The notes under the pieces were generated by a model. That model had not been told where the DNA came from, searched no databases, and was given only the letters and a program-made list of their open reading frames with translations. DNA of 32,511 nucleotides from Bacteroidota bacterium. Its GTDB lineage: Bacteria; Bacteroidota; Bacteroidia; Bacteroidales; GCA-2748055. The DNA is taken from contig JAHEEC010000031.1 in NCBI GenBank assembly GCA_024640885.1, positions 1-32,511 of the forward strand, given 5' to 3'. The translations under genes and the position numbers were made by a program. This document shows positions 15,996 through 24,585 of this stretch, piece after piece. How positions within the stretch are numbered: the first letter of the stretch is position 1; every line of letters starts with the position of its first letter.

Positions 15996-16865
15996 TTAAT
16001 TCTCAACCTGGTCAGGCTCCACGTGGATAGTGGCTTCCATTCCAATCTCTTCCCTGATGGCATTTTCAATATCAGTGGCAATCTTATGCCCCAGGGTGAT
16101 ATCAAGGTCACCCCGCAACTTGATATGAAAGGTCAGTTCCCGGTGGTCCCCGTAGGTGTGCAGGTGAAAATGGTGCGGGTAGATCTCCTTTTCAGAAACC
16201 TTCTTGATCAATTCTGTTACATTTTCAATGAGCTGGTCATCGGGATGCTCCCCGAGCAGCTTATCCACTGAATTCTTGACAATTTCAAATACTGCATAAA
16301 AAAGCATGAGGCTGATCAGGGCTCCCAGTAAACTGTCCATCCACCAGAAACGGTTTCCAAGCAAAATTCCCACCAGGACCATGGTCGAAGAGAGCGCATC
16401 ACTGCGATGGTGCCATCCGTCGGCTCTAAGGGTCTCATACCCTGTTTTCCGGAAAGCCCAGTAGGCGTATTGTGCCAGTCCTTCCTTCAAAACAACCGAA
16501 ATGGAAGTCACCACAATGGCCAGGGTGCCAAACTGGGTAGATTCATGCTGCCGGAACTTATCAATGGAATCGGTCAGGAATTCATAGGCAATGATTCCCA
16601 GCAAGAATGCAATGAAGATGGAAGCAATCTCCTGATAACGCCCGTGACCGAAGGGATGCCTTTGGTCGGCTTTCCGGGAGGAGAGTTTCACGCTACCCAC
16701 TACGATGATCGAACTTGCCGAATCAGAAAGGGTATGCCAGGCATCGGCAACCAGGGCCAGTGAACCGGTGACGATTCCCGCCCAGTACTTCAACCCAAAA
16801 AGCACCAGGTTGGTAACGATACTGATGAATCCCTCCTGGTACCCGTATCTGTTCTTTTGATCCAT
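15996..16865 (-). CDS. Cation diffusion facilitator (CDF) divalent metal exporter
   Basis: A 289-residue CDF protein with about six membrane segments and a cytoplasmic C-terminal domain. The transport site is HxxxD plus HxxxD: His44 and Asp48 in DAWHTLSDS and His152 and Asp156 in DGWHHRSDALSS, a Zn2+/Cd2+ type set. HPFGHGRYQ follows the second helix as usual. The C-terminal domain (HHFHLHTYGDHRELTFHIKL) has extra His residues for metal sensing. I chose the ATG at 16865. The frame runs on to a TTG at 16886, but that codon lies inside TACATTTG (16884-16891), a good -7 match. The gene seems unrelated to the sugar operons. Confidence 0.9.
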   Translation of the reverse strand: MDQKNRYGYQEGFISIVTNLVLFGLKYWAGIVTGSLALVADAWHTLSDSASSIIVVGSVKLSSRKADQRHPFGHGRYQEIASIFIAFLLGIIAYEFLTDSIDKFRQHESTQFGTLAIVVTSISVVLKEGLAQYAYWAFRKTGYETLRADGWHHRSDALSSTMVLVGILLGNRFWWMDSLLGALISLMLFYAVFEIVKNSVDKLLGEHPDDQLIENVTELIKKVSEKEIYPHHFHLHTYGDHRELTFHIKLRGDLDITLGHKIATDIENAIREEIGMEATIHVEPDQVEN

Positions 16866-16883
16866 GGTTTCAGAGTACCATAA

Positions 16884-16928
16884 CAAATGTACAATTTTGA
16901 TTCAAAGGTTCCATTTTTTTTATATTTA
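16884..16928. promoter_or_regulatory. Candidate divergent promoters of the CDF and YhhN genes
   Basis: On the minus strand TACATTTG (16884-16891) fits TAnnTTTG and would serve the CDF gene. On the plus strand TTTTG (16895-16899) and TATATTTA (16921-16928) with a 21-base spacer are a weaker match for the YhhN gene. Confidence 0.45.
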
Positions 16929-16945
16929 CATCAAATACCCTCCAT

Positions 16946-17623
16946 ATGAGTAAGCGGATCTCCCTTCTGATGCATTTTTTGCTGGCCCTTATTGTGATCG
17001 TCGAACTGACCGGCAGGCTGACGGATCAAATAGCGCTTGAATATCCTGTGAAGCCACTGATCATGATCTGGATGGCCCTGTATTTCATGATCCGTATGCA
17101 GAAACGTGCATTCTTGGTGCCTGTGCTCATTGCCTTTTTTTTCTCCTGGGTGGGTGATAATCTCCTGATGTTCTCCGACAGCAATGAATTGTTTTTCTTT
17201 GCGGGAGTGGGCGGATTTTTCATGGCGCAACTCACTTACATCTATACCTTTGCCAGGTACAGTGAGCAGGGGGGGAGGGGTTTGGTTCAAAAGAGACCTG
17301 CAATCGCCCTCCTGTTCTTGGCTTATTTGGCAGGGATCTATTTCCTCCTCTTTCCGGGCCTTGAAGGGATCATGAAACCCATCATCCTGGTCTATGCGCT
17401 CTCCCTGATCGGTATGTCGATGTTGGCCCTGAACAGGCACGGGAGGGTGAACTATCAGAGCTTCTTAATGGTATTCCTGGGTTCCCTGCTGTTTGTCCTT
17501 TCAGACAGCATGATCGCCATTGACAAATTCTATGCAGAGTTCCCCATGGCGGGCTTCTGGATCATGGCCACCTATATCCCTGCCCAGTACCTGATCATGC
17601 GGGGACTGGCCATGGAACGATGA
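16946..17623 (+). CDS. YhhN-family lysoplasmalogenase
   Basis: A 225-residue membrane protein with about eight hydrophobic helices, matching the YhhN/TMEM86 family (PF07947). The conserved Asp positions are seen in FSWVGDNLLMF and LSDSMIAIDKF, and the C-terminal YIPAQYLIMRG block is also typical. Members cleave the vinyl ether bond of lysoplasmalogens; in bacteria without plasmalogens the physiological substrate is unclear. It is a single gene, divergent from the CDF exporter and convergent with the S41-like gene, separated from the latter by 40 bases with no visible terminator. Confidence 0.85.
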   Translation: MSKRISLLMHFLLALIVIVELTGRLTDQIALEYPVKPLIMIWMALYFMIRMQKRAFLVPVLIAFFFSWVGDNLLMFSDSNELFFFAGVGGFFMAQLTYIYTFARYSEQGGRGLVQKRPAIALLFLAYLAGIYFLLFPGLEGIMKPIILVYALSLIGMSMLALNRHGRVNYQSFLMVFLGSLLFVLSDSMIAIDKFYAEFPMAGFWIMATYIPAQYLIMRGLAMER

Positions 17624-17663
17624 CATCAGGTTTAATGGACTCCAAAAAGGTGCGATGCCCGGA

Positions 17664-18923
17664 TCAAAGGTCACTGATGGCTTCCATGGCTGGATCTATG
17701 CCCTTCACGTATTCCCTGAAATGGATCGGCGCCGGGATGTCCGGGGTGATAAACGGAACCTCTTCCTGTTCCAGCGTGAAATACCTGGTTGAGTAATTGA
17801 CCACCAGGTTGGATTCGGGGAGGACAAATCTTCCTACATCCCCATAATGGTTGGGTTTTCCCCCGGTTCCTTCTCCCAGGAGCAGGGCGTTGGTCTGGCT
17901 CAGAAAATCATAAGTATTGATGATGGCAGCACCGGAGGTCTCCCGGCCCACGATCACGTAAAAATCCCCATCGCCGTTAAAGCTAGCCCTGCTTAGCTTT
18001 TTTATGAATTTTGATCCCTGATCCGCATTTCCGCCACCGTTGAACCTCATGTCGAAGACAAACTTGTCAATTTTCTCCCTCTTGATGGTCTGAAATACCT
18101 TCTTCTCAAACTCCTTAAATGAGGGCATAAAGAGTGCACTTGCACCCGATCCGTGGGTCTCTTCCACCTCCCTGCTCCAGCACCTGTTGTACTGGATGTA
18201 ATAGCTCCTCTCTTCAGGGAAATACTGGTCCCTGAAGAAAGTTTTGGGTTCCTCCCATCCCAGCGGAAGGTGGTCTGTCTGAACCCTGATCTCCTCTTCA
18301 TCTTTTGTTGGCAATGGCATGGTCGCGGTAGTCAATGCTCCTGCGCCATCTTCAACCTGCAGTACAAAGCCTTCAGGACCATTGAATCCAAAATACTCCA
18401 GCAAAGGGGACCAGGTGATCATTGCGGGAAGCTGTGCCCTGACCAAATATGGGTTCCCTTTCACCAGAAGTGTTGAAAGGGAATCCACCACCTGCTGCAA
18501 AGGATACCCGTTGATGGCGACCAACCTTTTACCCAGAAGCTCACGGAAGGGTACTGTGGTCCGGAGTACAAAGATCCCATCCTCAAACCAGTAACAATCA
18601 AAGGGAAGGATGGAACCGGGATCTATATTGAAGTGATAGTTAATGCGGGTTTGCGCATCTCCCATGCGTGACAGGAGCTGTTGCAATTTTACCGATATCT
18701 CGAACAGTGAATGTGCATCGGCCTCCTGTGCAATCTGTGCAGCGGACATGAAGAAGGTGGCGGAATCGGTCTGAAAAAAGAGGTCGCAATGCCTCTGGGC
18801 CAGCTCTTTTCCCATAAGGTTGATTTCATATTTCCAGTCAATCTCCTTTACAGGTTGGCCACCCAGGAGGGTTGGGAAGAGCATGGCGGTGCAAAATGCG
18901 GCAAAGGATCCGGATGGGGTCAT
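17664..18923 (-). CDS. S41-family-like peptidase, exported
   Basis: A protein of 419 residues from the ATG at 18923. The frame is open to 19055, but that would overlap the upstream gene, and the internal ATG is followed by a hydrophobic stretch that could serve as a signal peptide (FAAFCTAMLFPTLLGG; it lacks the usual basic start). The C-terminal half looks like an S41 tail-specific protease: IDKFVFDMRFNGGGN, then RETSGAAIINTYD with Ser330, and Lys356 in GEGTGGKPNHYG. The Ser-Lys spacing of 26 is close to the usual 25. A PDZ-like part is not obvious. It follows the DUF5686 gene by 37 bases, so the two may be co-transcribed. Substrate is unknown. Confidence 0.75.
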   Translation of the reverse strand: MTPSGSFAAFCTAMLFPTLLGGQPVKEIDWKYEINLMGKELAQRHCDLFFQTDSATFFMSAAQIAQEADAHSLFEISVKLQQLLSRMGDAQTRINYHFNIDPGSILPFDCYWFEDGIFVLRTTVPFRELLGKRLVAINGYPLQQVVDSLSTLLVKGNPYLVRAQLPAMITWSPLLEYFGFNGPEGFVLQVEDGAGALTTATMPLPTKDEEEIRVQTDHLPLGWEEPKTFFRDQYFPEERSYYIQYNRCWSREVEETHGSGASALFMPSFKEFEKKVFQTIKREKIDKFVFDMRFNGGGNADQGSKFIKKLSRASFNGDGDFYVIVGRETSGAAIINTYDFLSQTNALLLGEGTGGKPNHYGDVGRFVLPESNLVVNYSTRYFTLEQEEVPFITPDIPAPIHFREYVKGIDPAMEAISDL

Positions 18924-18960
18924 TGGGTACGGGTTGAGGCTTAAATATAGATAATTTACG

Positions 18961-21576
18961 TCAGAACCTGAAGTTGATGCGGGCGCCGAATCCTTTGTAG
19001 CTGCCTTCCTGAAAGGCGACGAAAACACCCACGTCAGCCAGGAAGAACAATTCATTCAGGCTATAACCCAGTTGTATATAATGGGGCGTCAGGGGGGTGT
19101 AAAGATAGGTGATCCCCACCGACTCTTTCCATAACCGTTCGCTGAACCAGGGAATGAATTTCAACAGCAGGTAAGATGAGGTTAGTTTTGTCTGCAGGTT
19201 GGCCCAGTATTCCGAGGTGCTGGATTCATAATAATCCATCAGGAAAAGCGCATGGTCAAAACCGGCCATATCCACCAGAAGCGGGCTTGATTTAAAGTGC
19301 TTGTAATCGGCGAAATGGAGGGAGGTTGCATCAATGAAATAACCTGCTGAAGCGGACCAGTCAAGTTCCGACAGCAGTCCCACGTCCGTATTGTGGGATA
19401 TGCCGGCCTCCAGGATCTTGAAATCCGACCAGGTGCCATTTTCCATGGGGAAAGCCTGATGGTAGGACAAAGAGAAGGTGGGCCAGGCGGATTCTCGCAG
19501 CTCTTTCCTGTTGCCGCGGACTACATAGTACTGCCTGGGTGTATACTCAAGCAGCAGGCTTGCAGAGAGCTTTTGATGATTCGCCAAAGCAGGGTCATTT
19601 GCGGGCATCTCAAAGGGTGTGTTGGGTGTGAATTCCTTCTTCTTTCCGAGAAATACGGAGAAATCACTGTGGTTCTCAAGGTTCCGCTGATGGGCATAAC
19701 TGGCCGAGGCGGTCATCACCAGGCCATTTGCCAGGTCGATCCGGTTGTACAGGAGGGCATCAATCTGCTCGTACATCTTCAGGCGGTTATCACGGAACAG
19801 CAGGGTATAGATCATGTTGGTTGCCTTTGGGATCCCGTCGGTCCCGTTAAAATCCGCTGAAGTATAATTCGCGTTAAAACCCACTTTACCCCTTGCCATG
19901 GGTGCATAGAGGAGGTTTGAGGCCCAGGACACCCTGGGTGAATTTCTTTGAAATGCATAACCCGCAGTAAGGCGTGCCCTCAGGGTATACATGCTGTCAG
20001 GTCTCCATTCCATTCTGAAATCCTGACCATAATAGAGACCATCCACTGTGTTGTACCCCAGCATTTCCAGGTCGGCCAGGCCTCCGTGGGTAAACCTCAA
20101 CCTGCCCTTTCTCCAGGTATAGGTTTTTCCCATCACAATATTCCGGAAGGGTTTGCTTCTCCTGGGGACTCTAGTGACGGTGTCATTTTTTGTCACGGAG
20201 ACAACCCGTGCGCCCATGATTGAATCCCTTTCACGCAGGTTGAGGTGCTCCTTGGGGGTGAGGGGGATGGGCCTTACCCTGTTCCAGTAAAGGGAGTCTG
20301 TTTTTACGGCATTTTCAGATACAGTGAATGAGGTCCCTGTCTGATTCAGGTCTGCGTTCAAGTCTGACGGACTGGCTTTTTCTGCTTCCTTTTCCATCAA
20401 TTTTGAGAGCCGGTTCACATCCCTGTTGCTTAGCTCCTCCTTTTTCAACAGTTCATTGATCTTTTCCTCCTCTTTGGAAAGGATCTTTTCCTCCGGGAGC
20501 TCCTTTGCCCCGGGCTCATTCATGGATGTGAAATGGGTTTCCGGAAGGTTTGGATTGAGGGTGACGTGGCTGTACTCCAGGGAAGAGACATAGGTCACCT
20601 CTCCCTTGACCCCGGCAATCTCCACATTGACAAGGATCTTGTGGTTTACAGGCATCCAGGCATCCATCATCACATTGGCGTACAGTTGCTGAAGGAATAT
20701 GGTTCCGGCGATTGTATTCACCTGGATATCTGATGAATGCAGGCACCACATGTCCTCCACGATGTAAAGGTATCCCTCGCACAATTGCTGGCTTTTCCGT
20801 TTGGGTGTCACTTTAATCTTATTGATCACATGGGTTCCCTCCAGGAAGGTGCCTTCAAAACTGTACCTGTAATAGGTAAATGCATTCCTGGCCAGGGGTG
20901 AGACCACCGATTCGATCTGTTGCTGGTAAAGGCTGGCATTGATATAATCCATGGGATTCACATTCTCCGTATACCCGGGAAGGGTATTCTGGGAGGCAAT
21001 TACACGCATTTCATATTTATCAGGAGAGGTGAAATGCACCTCGTTCAGGGATTCCAGCATATAGGCTTCATCCTCCTCCACTTTGAACTCATTCGCCTCG
21101 ATCCTTCGCGCGATGGCCCTGGGAAGTTTTTCAATATAGGCGGACCCCTTGATATAGATTTCGGCATCGTAACTGGAAACCTCATGAAGGTGGTAATTGG
21201 CCAGCCCTATGGTTTTCCTCATGATCCAGTAAGCAGGATCCTCACCGGTGGCACTGACCCTTACCTCGGGGATCATATAGGTCTGAGGCGGCAGTTGGAT
21301 CATCAGTTCGGTGTACCCGGTTGCAACCTCCACATTCATATTCACTTCAGTATACCCCAGGCTCCGGAAAAATATGGTATAGTTCCCCTGGGGAAGGGGG
21401 AGGGAAAATAATCCCATGGCATTGCAGGTGGTACCCCGGGTGAGTTCTTTAATATAGATGGCGGCGAAGGGGACCGGTTCCCCGTTCAGGTCCCTGATCT
21501 CCCCCCTGATTCCCTGTGAATATGCAACCGGAACAAATGCAAGTATACATAGAATGATGAAAAGGAATTTTCTCAT
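18961..21576 (-). CDS. DUF5686 outer-membrane protein with carboxypeptidase-regulatory-like domain
   Basis: An 871-residue protein. A signal peptide (1-20, cut after VAYS), a carboxypeptidase-regulatory-like domain (about 22-105: GIRGEIRDLNGEPVPFAAIYIK, GNYTIFFRSLGYTEVNMNV) and a long C-terminal part rich in alternating hydrophobic strands ending in GARINFRF, as in outer-membrane barrels, fit the DUF5686 family (PF18939). A charged Glu/Lys segment at about 365-405 could be helical. Such proteins are common in Bacteroidota as TonB-receptor-like barrels without a plug; their function is not known. It is probably transcribed with the S41-like gene. A terminator of the uxa operon separates it from the genes upstream. 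Confidence 0.85.
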   Translation of the reverse strand: MRKFLFIILCILAFVPVAYSQGIRGEIRDLNGEPVPFAAIYIKELTRGTTCNAMGLFSLPLPQGNYTIFFRSLGYTEVNMNVEVATGYTELMIQLPPQTYMIPEVRVSATGEDPAYWIMRKTIGLANYHLHEVSSYDAEIYIKGSAYIEKLPRAIARRIEANEFKVEEDEAYMLESLNEVHFTSPDKYEMRVIASQNTLPGYTENVNPMDYINASLYQQQIESVVSPLARNAFTYYRYSFEGTFLEGTHVINKIKVTPKRKSQQLCEGYLYIVEDMWCLHSSDIQVNTIAGTIFLQQLYANVMMDAWMPVNHKILVNVEIAGVKGEVTYVSSLEYSHVTLNPNLPETHFTSMNEPGAKELPEEKILSKEEEKINELLKKEELSNRDVNRLSKLMEKEAEKASPSDLNADLNQTGTSFTVSENAVKTDSLYWNRVRPIPLTPKEHLNLRERDSIMGARVVSVTKNDTVTRVPRRSKPFRNIVMGKTYTWRKGRLRFTHGGLADLEMLGYNTVDGLYYGQDFRMEWRPDSMYTLRARLTAGYAFQRNSPRVSWASNLLYAPMARGKVGFNANYTSADFNGTDGIPKATNMIYTLLFRDNRLKMYEQIDALLYNRIDLANGLVMTASASYAHQRNLENHSDFSVFLGKKKEFTPNTPFEMPANDPALANHQKLSASLLLEYTPRQYYVVRGNRKELRESAWPTFSLSYHQAFPMENGTWSDFKILEAGISHNTDVGLLSELDWSASAGYFIDATSLHFADYKHFKSSPLLVDMAGFDHALFLMDYYESSTSEYWANLQTKLTSSYLLLKFIPWFSERLWKESVGITYLYTPLTPHYIQLGYSLNELFFLADVGVFVAFQEGSYKGFGARINFRF

Positions 21577-21646
21577 ATAGGGATCCAGTTGGCCGGCCTT
21601 AAAATTACAAATTATTAAGGGGCAAAGATCCTTTTTAAACAGGATT

Positions 21647-21687
21647 AAAAAAAAACGCAGGTGAAAGAGTGCTTTCTATCCCCTGCG
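21647..21687 (-). terminator. Intrinsic terminator after uxaC
   Basis: Read on the minus strand, CGCAGG (21682-21687) pairs with CCTGCG (21656-21661), with an inner GAAAG/CTTTC helix around CACT, followed by nine U residues (A run 21647-21655 on the plus strand). It lies 34 bases after the uxaC stop. Confidence 0.85.
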
Positions 21688-21720
21688 GTTATCATGACTA
21701 ACTTACTAACCTGTAATTCT

Positions 21721-23148
21721 TTATCCGCCTACCGGCCCATCCTGGTCCCCGAAACCAAAGTACTTTTTGGCGTTGAAATAGCTGATATTTTTTACCAGGT
21801 TTTCCATTAAACCAGGATCATCCGGTAACTCGCCCTTCTCCACATCGGTCCCCACAAGGTTGCAGAGGATCCTTCTAAAATATTCGTGCCTGGGATAGGA
21901 CATGAAACTCCTGGAGTCGGTAAGCATCCCTACGAAATGGCTTAAAAGACCCAGGGAAGAAAGAGAGTTCATCTGGTTGATCATCCCATATTTCTGATCC
22001 ATGAACCACCATCCTGAGCCAAACTGCATCTTACCCTGGATGGTTCCATCGTTGAAATTACCTGCCATGGTGACCATGAGATCATTATCCACAGGGTTGA
22101 TATTGTAGATAATTGTTTTTGCCAGCTGGTCCTGTACATCCAGTTTGTCAAAGAACCTGGACATGGAGTGGGCCATTCTGAAATCCCCGATGGAATCAAA
22201 TCCGGTATCCGGTCCCAGTTCAAGGTACCTCCTGGTATTGTTGTTCCGGACCGCTCCCAGGTGAAATTGCTGCACCCAGTTCTTATCATGATCCATGACC
22301 GCCAGTTCGATCAGCATGGCTGATTTGAATTTCCGGACCTCAGTGTCATTCAGCTGTCTTCCCGCCCTTGCCTTCAGGAATATCTTTTCTATTTCCATGT
22401 GGTCAAAATCTTCTGCGAAAAAAGTCTCCAACCCGTGGTCGGAAATTCTGCATCCCATTTCATGAAAGAAATCATGGCGTTTGCCAAGTGCGGTCAGCAG
22501 GTCCATATAGGTGCCAATGGAAGTATCCGATGCTTCCTCCAACTTTTTAAGGTAGGCGTTATAAGTGTCGGAGTCCTCCACCGCCATTGACTTATCCGGT
22601 CGCCAGGCAGGCAGCACAGTGGTCCCAAATCCATCCTCCCTGATCTTCCTGTGATGTTCCAGGTGATCCACCGGATCGTCGGTGGTGCAGATGACCTCCA
22701 CGTTCATTTTCCGGATCAGGTTCCGTACGCTGAATTCATCACTGCCCAGCATTTCATTGGCCTGGTCGTAGATTTTCTTTGCATTGCCCGGACCCAGCAG
22801 TTCGGTGATTCCGAAATAGCGCTGAAGTTCAAGGTGGGTCCAGTGGTAGAGCGGATTTCTAAGGGTCTGGGGGACTGTCCAGGCCCATTTCATGAATTTT
22901 TCTTCATCGGTGGCATCACCAGTGCAATACCTTTCATCTACTCCATTTGCCCGCATGGCGCGCCATTTATAGTGGTCACCAGCCAGCCATATCTGCGTGA
23001 TGTTCTCAAACTTAATATCCCTTTCAATTTGTTCGGGGATCAGGTGGCAGTGATAATCAAGGATGGGCAGATTAGCGGCAACCTTATGAAAAAGGTGCCT
23101 GGCGGTGTCATTTTCCAGCAGGAAGTCTCTGTCAAGGAATTTTTTCAT
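21721..23148 (-). CDS. uxaC: Glucuronate/galacturonate isomerase
   Basis: This 475-residue cytoplasmic enzyme of the amidohydrolase-like fold isomerises D-glucuronate to D-fructuronate and D-galacturonate to D-tagaturonate. The metal motif LDYHCHL (His33, His35) is followed by the UxaC blocks ITQIWLAGDHYKWRAMRANG, LRNPLYHWTHLELQRYFGI, VICTTDDP, QFHLGAVRNNN and GMLTDSRSFMSYPRHEYFRRI. The length matches the family. It follows uxaE by 36 bases on the same strand and is the last gene before a strong terminator. Confidence 0.97.
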   Translation of the reverse strand: MKKFLDRDFLLENDTARHLFHKVAANLPILDYHCHLIPEQIERDIKFENITQIWLAGDHYKWRAMRANGVDERYCTGDATDEEKFMKWAWTVPQTLRNPLYHWTHLELQRYFGITELLGPGNAKKIYDQANEMLGSDEFSVRNLIRKMNVEVICTTDDPVDHLEHHRKIREDGFGTTVLPAWRPDKSMAVEDSDTYNAYLKKLEEASDTSIGTYMDLLTALGKRHDFFHEMGCRISDHGLETFFAEDFDHMEIEKIFLKARAGRQLNDTEVRKFKSAMLIELAVMDHDKNWVQQFHLGAVRNNNTRRYLELGPDTGFDSIGDFRMAHSMSRFFDKLDVQDQLAKTIIYNINPVDNDLMVTMAGNFNDGTIQGKMQFGSGWWFMDQKYGMINQMNSLSSLGLLSHFVGMLTDSRSFMSYPRHEYFRRILCNLVGTDVEKGELPDDPGLMENLVKNISYFNAKKYFGFGDQDGPVGG

Positions 23149-23184
23149 GGTAAATCGTGTTTCAGATCGTTTTGCAAGGTCAGT

Positions 23185-24432
23185 CTAAATACCGAACAAT
23201 CGCTTGATATGCCTGTCGTAAATATTTGTAGCTACCTGCCTTCCAACAATATCGCTGTGTTGCCTCAGCTGTGACAGGAAATCGTTTCCCATCTCCGCCG
23301 CGACCTTATAACCCACATGGATCAGTTGCCTGAAACCGGGGTGATAATCGGGATGCCCGGGGATGTGCCTGAGTGTGTTTGCAAATTTCTCACCATCCCA
23401 CTGCTCCACTTGTTCAGGGGTGGGAAGAGTGGAAGGATCAATATCGATTACTGTGGCATAGGGGGCACACAATTCTTCCCGCCTTTCATAAGCACGGAAA
23501 TAGATGTTTTTGGCCAATCGCAGGGCCTCATTACCGGCCATGGCAAGACCGATTACCTCCTCAAGCCAGGTGGTACCTGCCGTTTTCACATGGATCCCCT
23601 TGTCATGTTTTTTAATCAGCTCTCCCATAATGGGATAGATGGTGAATTTATCACTTCCCGAGTGCACGCTCAGTTTGAGGTTGTCCGGGAGAGAAAAGGT
23701 GGTCACTGCATAATCGATGACCAGCAGATCTTCTTCAAACTCCTTCTTAAATTGAGCCACATCACCCACATAGTCCACTCCCTTGTTAAACCTCCCGGTG
23801 AATTTGGGGGCGATGGTTTGAGCAGGAATTCCGTAGTGCTTGATCATCAACAGGATGAAAAAGAGTTCCACAGGTGTCTGTGGTGATTCCACCTCATCCA
23901 TGGAAACTTCTGCCACAAATTGATCCGCTCCCTTCCTGGAGGCAATGTGCCTGAAGATGGCGGATGCTTCGCGAATGGCCCCGAGGAATGTCCTGGCAAT
24001 CAATGTAAGATCATCGGTGGTTACTTTAAAAGGCTCTTCAATTCCGGGAATTTTCAGAGTTCCCTGGTAGGGAATTGAAATGTGCAGGAAATCTTTTACC
24101 TCCTCTTCCGAAACAGGCGTCCCGATGTAATCTGCCACATCCAGGGTGAAGAAGTTGGCATGGCTGATAAAGGCATCTACGGTCTTCAGATTGATATGGT
24201 CCGCATCCACATAATAGGGATCTTCCCAGTGAAGCCTCCTGACTGCAGCTTCTGCTTCATTTTTTGTATCCACAGGGGAGGAGTGGATAATCTGGTGCTC
24301 CCGGTTGGATTTATTCCAGACCGGAACGATATCCACACCCACCTCTTTTGCTTTTATGATGGCTTTTAACTGAGCCTCTCCCTGGTGTGCGAACCTGTCG
24401 CCAATGCCAAAGGAATATTTTTCAAGTTTCAT
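23185..24432 (-). CDS. uxaE: Tagaturonate epimerase family protein
   Basis: A 415-residue protein matching the UxaE family (PF16257). It starts KYSFGIGDRFAHQGEAQLKA and has VPVWNKSNREHQII, YYVDADHINLKTVDAFI, LKLSVHSGSDKFTIYP and HPDYHPGFRQLIHVGYKVA. UxaE interconverts D-tagaturonate and D-fructuronate (EC 5.1.2.7), so galacturonate can join the glucuronate branch without a separate altronate pathway. That fits its place directly before uxaC and opposite an SDR fructuronate reductase, with no altronate genes here. Promoter control is probably by the operator at 24461-24474. The exact epimerase specificity is family knowledge, not read from residues. Confidence 0.88.
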   Translation of the reverse strand: MKLEKYSFGIGDRFAHQGEAQLKAIIKAKEVGVDIVPVWNKSNREHQIIHSSPVDTKNEAEAAVRRLHWEDPYYVDADHINLKTVDAFISHANFFTLDVADYIGTPVSEEEVKDFLHISIPYQGTLKIPGIEEPFKVTTDDLTLIARTFLGAIREASAIFRHIASRKGADQFVAEVSMDEVESPQTPVELFFILLMIKHYGIPAQTIAPKFTGRFNKGVDYVGDVAQFKKEFEEDLLVIDYAVTTFSLPDNLKLSVHSGSDKFTIYPIMGELIKKHDKGIHVKTAGTTWLEEVIGLAMAGNEALRLAKNIYFRAYERREELCAPYATVIDIDPSTLPTPEQVEQWDGEKFANTLRHIPGHPDYHPGFRQLIHVGYKVAAEMGNDFLSQLRQHSDIVGRQVATNIYDRHIKRLFGI

Positions 24433-24460
24433 TCCTGGATATAGGTATTAAATGTTTTTC

Positions 24461-24474
24461 CGTGTACGGACACG
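24461..24474. promoter_or_regulatory. Candidate LacI-type operator between the divergent uxa operons
   Basis: CGTGTACGGACACG is a 14-bp CG-centred near-palindrome with one mismatched pair. It lies in the 153-base space between uxaE and the second LacI gene, just downstream of a weak -7 match for uxaE (TAAATTTC on the minus strand). Its sequence differs from the CAATCGATTG operators, which fits a different LacI protein. No second copy was seen. Confidence 0.5.
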
Positions 24475-24514
24475 AATTTACGAAATTTATTGTTCAGTTA
24501 CAATATATTTTACT

Positions 24515-24562
24515 TAATTTTGTTAATGAACTTTGAAGCCGCACATGGCTATTTGACCATGT
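24515..24562 (+). promoter_or_regulatory. Candidate promoter and leader hairpin of the second LacI operon
   Basis: TAATTTTG (24515-24522) fits the -7 element TAnnTTTG. In the leader downstream, ACATGG (24543-24548) and CCATGT (24557-24562) form a perfect 6-bp inverted repeat with an 8-base loop, 23 bases before the ATG at 24586. It could be a second operator or a structured leader. Confidence 0.4.
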
Positions 24563-24585
24563 AAAGCGTTATGAGATAGTTAATT

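Noticed and set aside
16866-16886. TTG start for the CDF exporter, seven codons upstream of the ATG
   Set aside because: The TTG lies inside a good -7 promoter match (TACATTTG), so it would not be transcribed; the ATG at 16865 gives a normal N-terminus.
17624-17663. Possible terminator between the convergent YhhN and S41-like genes
   Set aside because: No stem with a following U-tract is visible in these 40 bases.
18924-19055. Upstream extension of the S41-like gene by 44 residues
   Set aside because: It would overlap the end of the DUF5686 gene and replace the hydrophobic export-like N-terminus with unrelated sequence.
22651-23274. A 207-codon plus-strand frame
   Set aside because: It overlaps uxaC and the end of uxaE on the opposite strand and looks like their shadow.
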